Source: Adineta ricciae | Taxonomy: Eukaryota; Rotifera; Eurotatoria; Adinetida; Adinetidae | Length of the DNA: 64,000 nucleotides | Direction of reading: 5' to 3' | Assembly: GCA_905250025.1 (NCBI GenBank) | Contig: CAJNOJ010000140.1 | Coordinates: forward strand, 1-64,000 | Shown: positions 10,350 to 20,829 of the stretch, in pieces | How positions within the stretch are numbered: the first letter of the stretch is position 1 | Layout of the letters: each line of letters begins with the position of its first letter | Notes under the pieces: model-generated | What the model saw: only the letters and a program-made list of their open reading frames with translations | The model's database searches: none | Told to the model about the DNA's origin: nothing | Position numbers and translations under genes: made by a program

Positions 10350-12207
10350 ATGACGCATGCTTTGGGCTCGACAGAAAAATCTATATTTTTTACTAGCTAT
10401 AAAATAACAAAATATTTTATCAGTCAAAACAATTTTCAAACAATCATGATACAAAGATGGTATACCTTCTTGCAAAGTTCCTCCCCATGGAACTTTTATA
10501 GAATTTCCTTCGATGTTCTCATTATGGCAAATCCGTTGAAAGTAATTCAATGGTTTCTGCTATCGACCATTACCATGGCACTTACAACATATTTTAATGT
10601 GTCATTCTTCTCAACAATTACATTAGATGTCACTCAAGGTTTGAAGTATCTTTTGATGTTAATCATAACCGAGACGACTTCATCGTATTGTTCACTTCGA
10701 CTACGTTTAGTGAAGAAAACATTTGTTCTTGATTTTATCGAACAATTACTAACAAAGATAAATCAACGAATTCTTAGCGCGAACTGGATTCAAATCAAAT
10801 TATCTGATCAAGTCGAAATCCGGCGAAAGATCGAAGAAGCATGCTCTTCTGTTCAATATCTCGTCGAGGAACTGATTGACAAGTTCCAGGAAGTTTCAAA
10901 GTTTCTCGTGACAATGTTTACAATCTTTTATATTTGCCCATTAGCAACGGTTGTAATTGGTATTATTTACACGTGTTTCTATCGATTTTATCTGAGCAAG
11001 CAAAGTGATAGATTACTGAATACGAAACTGAAAATCATTGAAAAAAACGAGAAATTATATTCGAAATATACGCGAGCTAATGCAAATATGTTCGAATATG
11101 TCATTCATCACGAGAAAAATCACATTATTCGGGTTACAAACGAATTAAAAGTTGATATCGAACGAGCGTGGTTTGATCTCGATCATCTCTACGATTATTT
11201 ATCATTGAAAGAAGATATTCTTGGTAAACTGTGCGCATTTGTCATCATTGCTATGTATTATTCTTTAAATGGTGTAACGGCTTTTATTCTTCCATTATAT
11301 CATTATCTATCAACTTTGACCGATAGTATTGATAGTTTGTTCACTTCATATATTCGTTGGTTAAGATTGAAAAAAGATTATGATCTCATTCAGCCAATTC
11401 TTGAAGAGTATCACGAACGAAGCAATGTCGAACAAATCGATTTACAGTCTCAATTACAAATTCGTGATCTGTCATTCCATTATAGTGGAACAAGACAAAC
11501 ATTCCATTTACAACTTCCTAATTCATTAACATTTAAAATGGGAGAAGCAGTATTAATCACAGGAAAAAGTGGAGCTGGTAAGGTTGTCTTTCGTCAATAT
11601 TATCCAATTTCATATTCAAAATTTAGGTAAATCAACATTTTATGATATTCTTAATGGTTCAATACCGATGAGTGATTATTCAGCTACAGTCTATATCGAT
11701 CATTCTGAACACCCGGGAACCTTACATTCGATCGAAAAATCTCGAACGATGGTTTTACAAGATAGTAACATGGATTATCGATCAACTATCTACAGTATGG
11801 TAACAAATATCGACGAAGATGATGTAAATCAAGAACGCACACCTGAACTCGACTCACTCGTATGGGATTTTCTACATCTGGTTCAAATTGACGATTTCGT
11901 ACGAGATGAACTCGACAGCGATCTGAATCAAGAAATGGAGAATAAACTTAGTGGCGGTCAAAAGACACGATTGTTATTAGCACGAGCCTTGTATCGCGCG
12001 TATCATCGTCATTCGACATTACTTGTTCTCGATGAACCCGACAAAGGTTTGCCATCCGAAACAACAGTAACAATCATAGAGAATATTATCAAATGGTACC
12101 GACCAAAAGGTATTCTCTTCCTTACTTTGCACACTGAACGAGCACATGCACTGGATTTCGATCAAATTCTACATGTTGAACAAGGTGTGATTACCAAAGT
12201 CAAGTAA
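10350..12207 (+). CDS. Half-size ABC transporter (fused membrane and ATPase domains)
   Basis: Exons 10350-11577 and 11627-12207 (49-nt intron) give 602 aa. The intron interrupts the Walker A motif: ITGKSGAG ends exon 1 and KSTF opens exon 2. Residues about 1-340 form a divergent transmembrane domain with several hydrophobic helices (for example FLLSTITMALTTYF and FLVTMFTIFYICPLATVVIGIIY). The ATPase domain has Walker A GKSGAGKST (near 407), the signature LSGGQKTRLLLARAL (near 516) and Walker B TLLVLDEPDKGL (near 541). A His in LTLHTERAH fits the H-loop. One TMD plus one NBD means it must dimerise. The TMD does not clearly match ABCB or ABCD. A relation to the bacterial YddA/SbmA-like group is possible but unproven, and the substrate is unknown. 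Confidence 0.88.
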
Positions 12208-12443
12208 AATCTTCGAATACATTTCATAGTAAATGACAAATTTTATGTAAACTTCGATTCTCACAAATAAATAAGTTAAATTATTTGTTACAACCAAGGA
12301 TGATAAATCGGCGACCAAATTTCTTTCCTTGTTAACGAGTGCATTGTTTGCATGACGTGTCACTCAATGTTATGCTTCTCTCTTGCCCGCATGACGTCAC
12401 GTATTGATCTGAACAAGGTCATAAAACGATCACATATCGCTAT

Positions 12444-12491
<48 letters not shown>

Positions 12492-12533
12492 CACAAAAAA
12501 AAATTAATCGACGAGATAAAACATAACCTGACT
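12208..12533. other. Intergenic region containing a microsatellite
   Basis: Non-coding sequence between the ABC transporter and the coiled-coil ORF. It holds the (CA)n/(TA)n tract listed separately. The minus-strand frame at 12169-12363 overlaps the ABC stop and is not supported. Confidence 0.4.
12443..12489. repeat. (CA)n-(TA)n microsatellite
   Basis: A run of CA dinucleotides passes directly into about fifteen TA dinucleotides. It ends at the GTG that precedes the next open frame and is likely length-polymorphic. Confidence 0.9.
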
Positions 12534-12986
12534 ATGTTGCCTGACGCAGAAATCTTAAAAGAGACTAAACTCAATTTGAAGCTCTTTCAATCCAGTGAGG
12601 ATCCTCAGTGGATCGAGAAGAGAATCGATCATATACAATCTACCTTGTCAGCGAATGAAAGTCAAGCACGATTGCTACAAGATAGAATTATTGCATATTC
12701 ATTGATCATTGATAAACAACAAAAGCATTTGGCTGTTTTGAAGCAACCTGGCGTCAAGCAGTTTTGGTACAAACTTTCTGATCGATTGGAATCTCAACTA
12801 AACAAATATGAAACAACACGGCTGAAGAATCTTGAAAAATGTAACAAAGCTGAACAAGATTTGATTACTATCAATCATACAATTCGCGTCGCTCGGAAAC
12901 AGCTACAGATTTTACAAAGTGCTTATTATCAATTTACAACACCGATATTAGAAAATGCTCTGACAACACAACGAAACATATCCTAA
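12534..12986 (+). CDS. Putative coiled-coil protein
   Basis: An open frame of 150 aa runs from ATG 12534; the frame is open further upstream but without an ATG. The sequence is rich in Lys, Gln, Glu and Leu, with heptad-like spacing throughout (for example SANESQARLLQDRIIAYSLIIDKQQKHL and DRLESQLNKYE), so it should form a long helical coiled coil. There is no signal, TM or catalytic motif. It could be a whole small gene or the last exon of a longer one whose upstream exons are hidden by the microsatellite. No family recognised. Confidence 0.5.
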   Translation: MLPDAEILKETKLNLKLFQSSEDPQWIEKRIDHIQSTLSANESQARLLQDRIIAYSLIIDKQQKHLAVLKQPGVKQFWYKLSDRLESQLNKYETTRLKNLEKCNKAEQDLITINHTIRVARKQLQILQSAYYQFTTPILENALTTQRNIS

Positions 12987-13280
12987 TAATAGGTATTAAG
13001 GTTGAACAAGAGTATGAAACCATCATATTTTCTTCTGAGAAATACTGAGTAAATACTTTTGTAAGGAGTTGTTATTTTCATTTCTTTCGTTCCAATAAAA
13101 GAAAAATATTTAAATTTAAGCAACTTTACTGAAAAGTCTGATCCAACTGTGGTAAAAAATGTATTGAAAAACGAAAATAAATACTCTATTCTCAATTTGC
13201 ATTAGGCTATTTATTTCAAAAATTTCACTATCAAAATTTTATTGTTAGTTTTACTTTGAGAAAAGACAAGGATACGAATA
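12987..13280. other. Intergenic, AT-rich
   Basis: No coding signal worth reporting. The minus-strand frame at 12983-13195 is low-complexity. Confidence 0.4.
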
Positions 13281-13429
13281 TATATGTCGTATCGAAGTTA
13301 GCTTTTTGTCGAAGTTAATACTTCGATATCGAAGTTGAGGGTGAAGGCGTCCAACTAGTGCATACTTCGACAAAAATTTGCTCTGTCGAAGCTAACTTCG
13401 ATAAATATATAACTTCGATACGACATATA
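13281..13429. mobile_element. Small foldback/MITE-like element (about 149 bp)
   Basis: Terminal inverted repeats of 20 bp (TATATGTCGTATCGAAGTTA at the left end and its reverse complement at the right) enclose further inverted copies of a CTTCGA/TCGAAG-rich motif, so the whole unit can fold on itself. No ORF is present. The target-site duplication is ambiguous because the ends lie in TA-rich sequence; a TA duplication is possible. Confidence 0.65.
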
Positions 13430-13480
13430 CATGTCTATTGACAAGAAGATTCGGTTCTCTTGCTAAGATTAACTAATGAA

Positions 13481-14680
13481 CTAATAATTTTCTGTTTTGC
13501 GTGAGTAGTATCTTTGAAAATAACAAAAATATCGTTTTTGCACAGTATGCCGAACATGAGGATGGTGATCACCAGCTACTTCGTCTCCACCATATTTATC
13601 GATTTGTTCATCATTCATTTGTTTTCGACGTTTATTTGTTATCAGAAATGCCACACAAAGTACGACTAATAAAATATTGAATAAACTTTGCTTATCAGAA
13701 CTGCGCGAAAAGAATAAAACAGCAGCAAATGCTCATATTTTTGGCGGATTACTCATTAGTTGATAATCTCAGGCATTGGCAGAGTTATACCTTGAAGAAC
13801 AATCAAGCCGGCGATATAAACGATTGGATAAATGTACGTTTTCAAATCTACAAACACACATAACACTTGTGACCAAGAAAATTTTTCTTCCTTGTCGAAC
13901 TAGCGTCTTCAGCTGAGCGCTTAGCTAGCAGCTGGAATTTGTCATCGCTTAGAAATTTTTTGCTGTTCCCAGCGAATCTGATGATAAAAACCAACAACAT
14001 ACTCCAACAATAACATTGGGCGCACCTTCTAACTATTAATAAAAAGTACCATATTACATTGAACTTTACTTACAATAAAAAAAGAATCGCCATTTTCTAA
14101 GACTCTACGGACTCATCTGACTGATTCCATACGTGAATATACCACCAACTGTTCCTGATAAGGCTAATATCGACTAAAACAGGTCGACTCGAATTGCCTG
14201 CTGTTTCTTTGAATACCATATTGATAAGTAATAAACAATAGCAGGAAAAAGACAGACTTCTATAATACCTAAGAAAGATCAGTAAGTAACAAGACCAGCT
14301 GCATTTCGAACTGCACTCATACGCATTAAAACAACAGATAGAAAAAAGCACATCATTTTCGAGAGTCGTTTCGAAGAAGATCCTATATTGACTAAGAATG
14401 ATCTGACTAACAGACAACTAGCGCAATGGTCGCCATCGTCAAATAAGATTGAGACAGTTGTATCCTCAATACAATCAGAATGATTTTCGTCACCATTGAT
14501 ATTCATCCGGTATTATCTTAAGATTGTCTTCTAGACGAGCTAGCTTCGTATCGGTGATATTGGAGCGAATCGAAGAGAATGTCAAAAAATATAACGAATA
14601 ATTTACGTTGAAAACTCACATAGAATCATTCGCCGTTGTTCATCACAAAAGTCAATATTTTTTAATATCATTTGAATAAT
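13481..14680 (-). pseudogene. Decayed MFS transporter of the anion:cation symporter (allantoate permease-like) family
   Basis: Reading the minus strand in all frames recovers collinear fragments of an ACS-family major facilitator. These are a DRSN-type loop with TDTKLARLEDNLKIIPDEYQW, a frame-shifted ILSQYRIFFETTLEND (YxLFExPSN-like), then VRNAAGLVTY. Next come FLGIIEVCLFPAIVYYLSIWY, LALSGTVGGIFTYGISQM and LEGAPNVIVGVCCWFLSSD. The end shows DLKTYIYPIVYIAGLIV and a C-terminal NKRRKQMNDEQIDKYGGDE...HHPHVRH tail. Between fragments there are in-frame stops (for example TGA in the VTY*SFLG segment, where Arg is usual), frameshifts, and loss of most of TM8-11. The family is commonest in fungi and bacteria and imports organic anions such as allantoate or nicotinate. 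This is a dead copy, perhaps of a horizontally acquired gene. Confidence 0.8.
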
Positions 14681-15359
14681 CTCTACAATAATTTGTTCAC
14701 GATACCATCTGCATTTCCCGACAATGTGTCTCCTGTTGATTCTGCTCTTTGCTATTAATGAGTTTGCATAATTGTTTAAATAGATTGAACCGAGTTGTAC
14801 TCGACGTACAAAATATAATTTAGAACAGAATTATATTCCATTACGCGAGTAATGAGTATAAACGTGTATTATTTTCGATATTTACAACCTAGTGAAAATA
14901 ACATATGAAAATAACCTGCCGAGAAGCCTCTTTCTATTCTTTGTATGACGATTGTTATTTTCTGATTCATATATATTGAATCATGTAGAAATTTAATTCA
15001 GACGTCATTTTGAACACAAAGAGATGAATTAAGTGATTATACTATTTGAATTGCTGAAAAACAAATTCAACCGATCTTCCCCTATGTATGCAGAAGCCAT
15101 GGAGATAATAACAAGCGCAATATAGAGTAATTTTTATCGTATTTTTAAAGTGAAAGATAAAGTCTTTATAACAACATCAACATGTTTGAAAAGAAAAATC
15201 AACAAATATATCTCTTATAGTGACAAGATTAGTCTTGCTTTTTTCTCTACCGGCAGATGCTAATCGTTATTTTTACTCTTTTTAATTTTTAGTAACAATT
15301 TAAGAGCATATCCACAGAGAACCCGTTAAGATTGTGATATTATTTTGGTAGTTAGAAAA
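14681..15359. other. Intergenic region
   Basis: AT-rich sequence between the MFS pseudogene and the two-TM gene, without a supported gene. The N-terminus of the former MFS gene may have begun near its left end. Confidence 0.35.
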
Positions 15360-16244
15360 ATGGAAAGTCAACCAAATTTCTCCACCATAGCACAAGAACA
15401 TCCTGATATGAAGCATACTGTTATTCCAGTTGAAAACCCATCGTCAACCATCGCATCTATGTTCAGTGAAACTGCTAACGCTGCTTTTTCATCAGCACCA
15501 GTACTGGAATTGCTTGACTTTCACAAGAATAAATTTCGTAAGACGATGATTTACATTGTACTCCTTTTCAGTCTGTTTATTTTGACTGGTTTGATATTAC
15601 TTATTATCTCCTTCGTATTGCCAAAATGTGACACTTCTCTGGAACCTTGCAAAAGAACAGATCTTGCATTGCTTATCATGGGATCTACGTTTATTGGTAC
15701 AGGCGCTCTTATAATTTTACTTGTAATAGGATGCGCCTCCTGTCAATTTAGAAAACAAATGAATGACCTTACCGATCCGAGAATCACTCAAAATCCAATT
15801 ATTTGGCGATATGACGGTATAGAATGGAGTCGATTTCTGGATTATATCCATGGCCCAAATCGACAATGGACGGAAGTGGCTCCATTATCATCATTTTGTT
15901 GCCGGCAATCAACATACAATCGCTTGCTAGATCGTCAACATGGTCATGTTGTCTTATACTGGAACGGACTGATTATTGATGAATTACATTTCGTGTCGTT
16001 CCGTCAGTATGAGCTGCAAACTATTGAAGTGATGAATTTCGATCCAAGTCAACAAATTCATGGGTTAAGAATTCATACGTATTTGAAAGCAGGCAAAAAT
16101 AGTCGCGATTGTTACTTCGATGTGTTTGCGCCGTCACGAGTTTCATTGCTAGAACTACAAGGAATTGTTCAATTATACATGGGAAGAATGAGCAACTCAA
16201 TGAGTGCACGTTTGGCTTCATTAGGTCTTAGTTTATTCACTTGA
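15360..16244 (+). CDS. Two-TM membrane protein of unknown function
   Basis: A single-exon frame of 294 aa starts at ATG 15360. There is a polar N-terminal tail to about residue 60. TM1 follows (YIVLLFSLFILTGLILLIISFVL), then a short Cys-containing loop (PKCDTSLEPCKR). TM2 is next (LLIMGSTFIGTGALIILLVIGCA), then a 150-residue soluble C-terminal domain with Trp-rich WRYDGIEWSRFLDYIHG and YWNGLIIDELHF. The topology suggests both ends are cytosolic with a small outside loop. The C-terminal domain looks folded but I do not recognise it. Confidence 0.75.
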   Translation: MESQPNFSTIAQEHPDMKHTVIPVENPSSTIASMFSETANAAFSSAPVLELLDFHKNKFRKTMIYIVLLFSLFILTGLILLIISFVLPKCDTSLEPCKRTDLALLIMGSTFIGTGALIILLVIGCASCQFRKQMNDLTDPRITQNPIIWRYDGIEWSRFLDYIHGPNRQWTEVAPLSSFCCRQSTYNRLLDRQHGHVVLYWNGLIIDELHFVSFRQYELQTIEVMNFDPSQQIHGLRIHTYLKAGKNSRDCYFDVFAPSRVSLLELQGIVQLYMGRMSNSMSARLASLGLSLFT

Positions 16245-16472
16245 AAATACTGAATCTTAATTCGTTGATTTAGAGTGCGGAACCATAAAATTAGTTTTCT
16301 GTCTATTTCGTACAATAAACGGATATTGATTTTCTTATTACATAAAACAGTTTTTTTGATCGTATTAATAGAATAATTGTCATCGAATTTCAAGGTTTTC
16401 CATTGTCGCAATCTAAAAGTAGAAGCAAGTAATTAAAATACATATTAACACATTAGAGTTCTGCGCGGATTT

Positions 16473-17579
16473 CTAACCTGATGGGTTTAAACTAAGCTCG
16501 TGAATGCTAGGAAATCCAGGAACACCAGTAGCTTTCTCCACAGCACGAATAATGGCACGTTCAACAGCTTCTGCTGCCATAATACCAAGAAGATTAATGT
16601 TTGAGACAGGTAAAGCGCCAGTGCCTAGTGTAAAAACCACATCTCCGTCAGCCAATGTATGAACAGGATTGATTGCTCGAGCAAATCCATCATGTGCCAT
16701 TTGTGAAATCTTCTTTGCTTCAGCTTTAGTAATTATAGCATCAGTCACTACGCAAGCAAGTGTTGTTGCAGTTCCAACGGGAAAAATATCATCAACAATC
16801 GCACCCGCATTCAAAATATATTCTATTGTATTCAGTAAATGTTTACCATCTGGAGTTCGAGCACCAGCTATCAGTTGACTCTTCTTGTAAATATCGCCGG
16901 CTGCGTTGACTACAACAAGAGCAGCAATGGTAACTGTAGTATTGGTGGTTGGATCTCGAATGTTAACTGAAGCACTACCAAGTCCTGATTTCATAGCATT
17001 TGTAATACTCAATACTTTTCCTATGCTGGCACCAGTGCCAACACCGACGTTGCCTTCAGTCACAGGTGAATTGTCAGCTGCCATACAAGCTGAATACCCA
17101 GATTGAGCATCAGGAACTATAAACGAATTATTACCTACACTCAAATCGTATATGACTGCAGCTGGAACGATTGGAACGAGACGATCACGAGCTGGAAATC
17201 CTACGTTTTTCTCCATCAGACATTGAGTCACGCCTGATGCTGCATCTAATCCAAACACACTCCCGCCGGATAATACAATAGCATTTACGTGCTTGACTAT
17301 ATTCATAGGATCGAGAAGATCAGTTTCACGCGTACCTGGAGCCGCTCCACGAACATCAACACCTCCAACACATGTTGTATTACATATAATAACAGTACAA
17401 CCTGTTGGACGTTCGCTCTTCGAACTATGACCAACTAATATACCATCAATGCTGGTAATTGATCCAGGAAATAACTCATTTTGTTTCAGGACATCGGAGT
17501 CTTTCGCATGGTACATATATGCACATGAATTTGCCAGAAAACATAAGACCGATATTAACCGAATGTCAATTCGTAACAT
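16473..17579 (-). CDS. Secreted P1-family (DmpA/NylC-like, S58) aminopeptidase
   Basis: An intronless 368-aa frame. Residues 1-20 form a signal peptide (IRLISVLCFLANSCA). The rest matches the P1/DmpA (S58) fold of self-cleaving N-terminal nucleophile hydrolases: ITSIDGILVGHSS, GCTVIIC, VDVRGAAPGTRETDLLDP, NAIVLSGGSVFGLDAASGV, GNVGVGTGASIGK, and VGTATTLACVVTDA. In the family the precursor is cut just before a Ser or Thr of this last motif, which becomes the nucleophile; here T272 or T273 is the candidate. Members release N-terminal residues or hydrolyse D-amino esters and oligoamides. Homologues are mainly bacterial and fungal. The lack of introns and presence of a signal peptide suggest an acquired gene used for secreted or lysosomal digestion. 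Confidence 0.9.
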   Translation of the reverse strand: MLRIDIRLISVLCFLANSCAYMYHAKDSDVLKQNELFPGSITSIDGILVGHSSKSERPTGCTVIICNTTCVGGVDVRGAAPGTRETDLLDPMNIVKHVNAIVLSGGSVFGLDAASGVTQCLMEKNVGFPARDRLVPIVPAAVIYDLSVGNNSFIVPDAQSGYSACMAADNSPVTEGNVGVGTGASIGKVLSITNAMKSGLGSASVNIRDPTTNTTVTIAALVVVNAAGDIYKKSQLIAGARTPDGKHLLNTIEYILNAGAIVDDIFPVGTATTLACVVTDAIITKAEAKKISQMAHDGFARAINPVHTLADGDVVFTLGTGALPVSNINLLGIMAAEAVERAIIRAVEKATGVPGFPSIHELSLNPSG

Positions 17580-18151
17580 AATTAAATTTCAGTAATCAGA
17601 GAGGACGTCGTCAGTGTATCAACGATTTTCTAAAAAAGAAAGTAACTGTCATAAGCATGTTTTGAGGTATGAAATAAAAATGAGAAGTAATTAAGAACGA
17701 AGGAATAGTTAAGCTCCTTGCGAATAGCCTGTTGAGCTATCGTATTGGCATGCAGACATGTCTATATTTCAAGAAACGGAGATTCGCAGCGACATATATG
17801 TTATTGAGCAGTCCACATGTAGTTCTCTCGTATTCATCAAAAATCAGAGAGAGAGAGAGAGAGAGGGAGATAGATATGGTAACTGCTGTGCTGTTCACGC
17901 TAATATGCAAAAACAAATAAAATCATGAATGCTGTTATCAGCTGTTACTTGTTTTCTCGCACAGATATTTTCTACGCAATCAATTTTTGTTTATTACATA
18001 CACGGATGAAGACGATTTTATTGTTTCGAAGCGTGTAACGATGTGTATATGTGTGAACTTCTATAAATTTCAATATTTCTTTTCGTTCTTGTATCTACGA
18101 ACAATGACAGTATAAATGAATGCATTTATGTGTTATGTCTGAGTGAATTGA
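17580..18151. other. Intergenic region with (GA)n microsatellite
   Basis: Non-coding sequence between two minus-strand genes. A (GA)n run lies at about 17845-17870. The promoter of the P1 peptidase should be at its left end. Confidence 0.5.
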
Positions 18152-19159
18152 TTAACCTCGACGCATGTGTCGTGCGCGTAGACAATGTACTTTTCTTTGA
18201 ATAAGTCGTTGGAATTCTCGTCGAAATATCTTGGACGAAATAGCGAAATTCACGAATGTTAAAGCAAATCCAAAATAAATAAGCACGTATGTCATATTGC
18301 TGACAAACACTGTCACGGTCTGGCGAACAGGTTGTTCGACATCTTCGATAGTAAATGAATTATATATGAGATAGCAGGGGTTAGGTATGTTCAAAATAGT
18401 AAAAAGGATTATTTGATTAATTAACATTCGGTATAATTGCATGTCTCTTCGTGTTAGTCTATTTCCATGAGACGTCTGAGTGTAGCCCCGCACGGACGGA
18501 AAGACCCCAATGCGTCGTCTACTTCGGTGGACATTTCGGATAGTTAGAGAACCGAAAATAAGCATCACAACTATTGGCAGAACTCCACTATCGATTGAAA
18601 TAAAGATGCTGAAAAAGATTCCGTATGTTCCCGTTTGATACTGACAACTACCATCATAGATATCGTAGAAAACGAGAACTTGAATGTAAATTAAACACCA
18701 AGTAATAGCGCCGATAAGAATAACTCGTGAAGCAATTCGTGGTGAACTATATTGACGGGAAAGCACGCTCTGAGAACTGGCGAAATAGCGATCGATTGAA
18801 GCCATAATAATATTGTAACGAGAATTGGCGATAAAAATATAGAATAAGTAGTAGCGAACTTTACAAAACCAACCAAAAGTGTTTGCGATTCGGACATCGT
18901 ATCCATAGAAAAGCATTCGAGTGAGGAGAGCGAAATTGAAAGTGAAAAATTGCGAAAAATTAGAAGCGAGAAAATACATAGCACAAGAACTATGACGGAA
19001 TGTCGGCTGATAGAAAACAAGACAAGTCAGCGCCGATCCAATGTTACCCAACAAGTAGATAATGCCAAGGCCGTATTGAGAAATCGTTTTATTTAAAAAA
19101 TTAATAAGATTAATCAAACAAACTGCACGAGTATCCATATTCGTAGAACTATAATTCAT
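18152..19159 (-). CDS. Rhodopsin-like (class A) G-protein-coupled receptor
   Basis: A single-exon frame of 335 aa with seven hydrophobic segments. An N-glycosylation site NYSS is near the start. TM1 is GLGIIYLLGNIGSALTCLVFY (GN motif). Cys in FGWFCKVRYY at the top of TM3 pairs with Cys in DGSCQY of the second extracellular loop. SIDRYFASS stands for the DRY motif after TM3. TM5 follows (VLPIVVMLIFGSL), then a basic third loop (HRSRRRIG, NRLTRRD). TM6 has LNIPNPCYLIYN and TM7 FGFALTFVNFAISSKIFRREF, with NF in place of NPxxY. The ligand is unknown. It belongs to the peptide-receptor-like orphan GPCRs that are abundant in rotifers. Confidence 0.85.
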   Translation of the reverse strand: MNYSSTNMDTRAVCLINLINFLNKTISQYGLGIIYLLGNIGSALTCLVFYQPTFRHSSCAMYFLASNFSQFFTFNFALLTRMLFYGYDVRIANTFGWFCKVRYYLFYIFIANSRYNIIMASIDRYFASSQSVLSRQYSSPRIASRVILIGAITWCLIYIQVLVFYDIYDGSCQYQTGTYGIFFSIFISIDSGVLPIVVMLIFGSLTIRNVHRSRRRIGVFPSVRGYTQTSHGNRLTRRDMQLYRMLINQIILFTILNIPNPCYLIYNSFTIEDVEQPVRQTVTVFVSNMTYVLIYFGFALTFVNFAISSKIFRREFQRLIQRKVHCLRARHMRRG

Positions 19160-19554
19160 TGTTGTGTAGCGCGTCTCACAAACTAATAGATTGTCGCAGA
19201 TTTATACGCTAGCTTCTACACCGGAATTCTAGCTTTGATTGTAATTATCATTTGAGATTATATTACTCAAAAAATACGTAAGCATTCAGATAGGTATGGT
19301 CATAATTAATAGTATCATAAGAGTGCGTGTCAATTAGCGCACGAGAATAGAATCGATGACTTTTCCACAAATCTGCTTTTTCCTAGAAAATAGTGATGGC
19401 ATGGATGTAGTATCCGTTTTATTGCCTTTTGCGTTCTTCGGCAAACACTGAGCAATGATTATGACCCGACGAGCATTTGTGCCACTGTGACGGATTGATT
19501 TGTTCCTGATTGAAACGATTACTGAAGTGTATTTAATATAATGAAGCAGATGGA
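19160..19554. other. Intergenic region
   Basis: No gene recognised between the GPCR start and the stop of the ependymin-related gene. It must hold the GPCR promoter. Confidence 0.4.
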
Positions 19555-20260
19555 TTAAAATAGCATATTTTTTCGAAGTGTACCAAAAGGAAAATACTGT
19601 ACTAGATGGCGTTCATGGGTGAAGCAGCTCTCTGGTGGGATAAATACATTTGGATCGTTGATACCAAGTGTTACATCATAATATCTCAAATGATTTACAC
19701 TTCCACTTGGTTCAAAAACAATATTAGAGACTGGTAAACAACTGTTTTGAGTCCACGTGTCGATATAGCGTGCAGTTTCATTTATAGGAATTATTTCCTT
19801 TCCAGTCCTACAACAGAAATCCTACTTGATCTATTCAAATTTGTAGAAATATGTAGAAATCATACCAGATAGTGACGAGAAGCGTAGCATCAGAAAGAGC
19901 AGAAGAACCGATATAAGCTACACCAAGTGGCGTCGCATCGGATTGAATGCCGAAATCACGCCATGGCTGATCAAAGTTAAAACGTGAACATTTAGCAGTC
20001 TTCATATCGATCATAAATGCAAGTTTATCTTGATATAAACTAATGATATCGTAGTACGTTTCCGTACGACCAACTTTTACATGTTGTAAAATGCGTGTAC
20101 GTTGAAAGACGGAATCGTAGCTGAAACGACCGAGAAGATCAGCATCGAAATTTAGATTGGAACTATGTACGCGTGCTTCCCATTGATGAGGACTTGTGCA
20201 CGGTTTTGGTGTTTGTGCGACAGTCGTACCGAATAGGAAAAGGATAACGAAAAACAACAT
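19555..20260 (-). CDS. Ependymin-related secreted protein
   Basis: Exons (minus) 20260-19866 and 19807-19555, in phase with a 58-nt intron, give 215 aa. A signal peptide (LFFVILFLFGTTVA) leads into the family's opening PKPCTSPHQWEARV. Further matches are GRFSYDSVFQRTRI, YYDIISLYQDKLAFMIDMKTAKC, QPWRDFGIQSDATPLGVAYIGSSAL and, in exon 2, SCLPVSNIVFEPSG, YYDVTLGINDPNVFIPPESC. The conserved Cys residues are kept. Ependymin-related proteins are small secreted or lysosomal lipid-binding glycoproteins with a two-sheet fold. The gene is complete and normal in length for the family. Confidence 0.92.
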
Positions 20261-20829
20261 TTATCAGTAGATGTGAAAGAATTTTAACTCTGTTTTTCGT
20301 TAGTTGCTGATGTCTTCTGTAGTTAAAAGGTAATATTCATGTTGAAGCGAGTAAAGCAAAGAACAAGATTTGTTCTTATCAGAGCGTTTATTATTTACAT
20401 ACATTGATACAATAGAAGCGGAATTCACAACGAAAATAATCTTGATTTGCCTATTGTATTGTGCTGTAATAGATAAAAAGTAGTTGCTTGTGTTCATAAT
20501 GTAGCTTATGGAGACGAAACACAATTTTTTCCAGCTCATTCATCGTGCTATACTTCAATACTATCCTCATGTTCGTAATAAACGAATACTGAATCTGTGC
20601 GTTGCTTAAATGTATCATTGGCATTTGCAGGAGCAAGAAACATTTCTGATATATAGGTCATCACAATTCAATTGTTATACTGTTATCCTTTTCATCAACT
20701 AATCCTATGCGTATAAATCCCTTTTAATATTCAAATCAGTTTTTATTATTATTTGGAGATGTACTGTTAACTATTGTTTTGTTTTCGTCTAACACGACAA
20801 CTCTCTGAAAAATTGGAGTTAGCCACATT
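20261..20829. other. Intergenic region between divergent genes
   Basis: Lies between the minus-strand ependymin gene and a plus-strand membrane gene. Two short minus-strand frames (20300-20539 and 20451-20636) overlap each other and are low-complexity, so no gene is called. Confidence 0.4.

Noticed and set aside
14097-14506. Two overlapping minus-strand ORFs as separate small membrane genes
   Set aside because: They are pieces of the same broken MFS transporter in shifted frames.
17732-17920. 62-aa ORF including an alternating Arg-Glu tract
   Set aside because: It is the translation of the (GA)n microsatellite and lacks other coding features.
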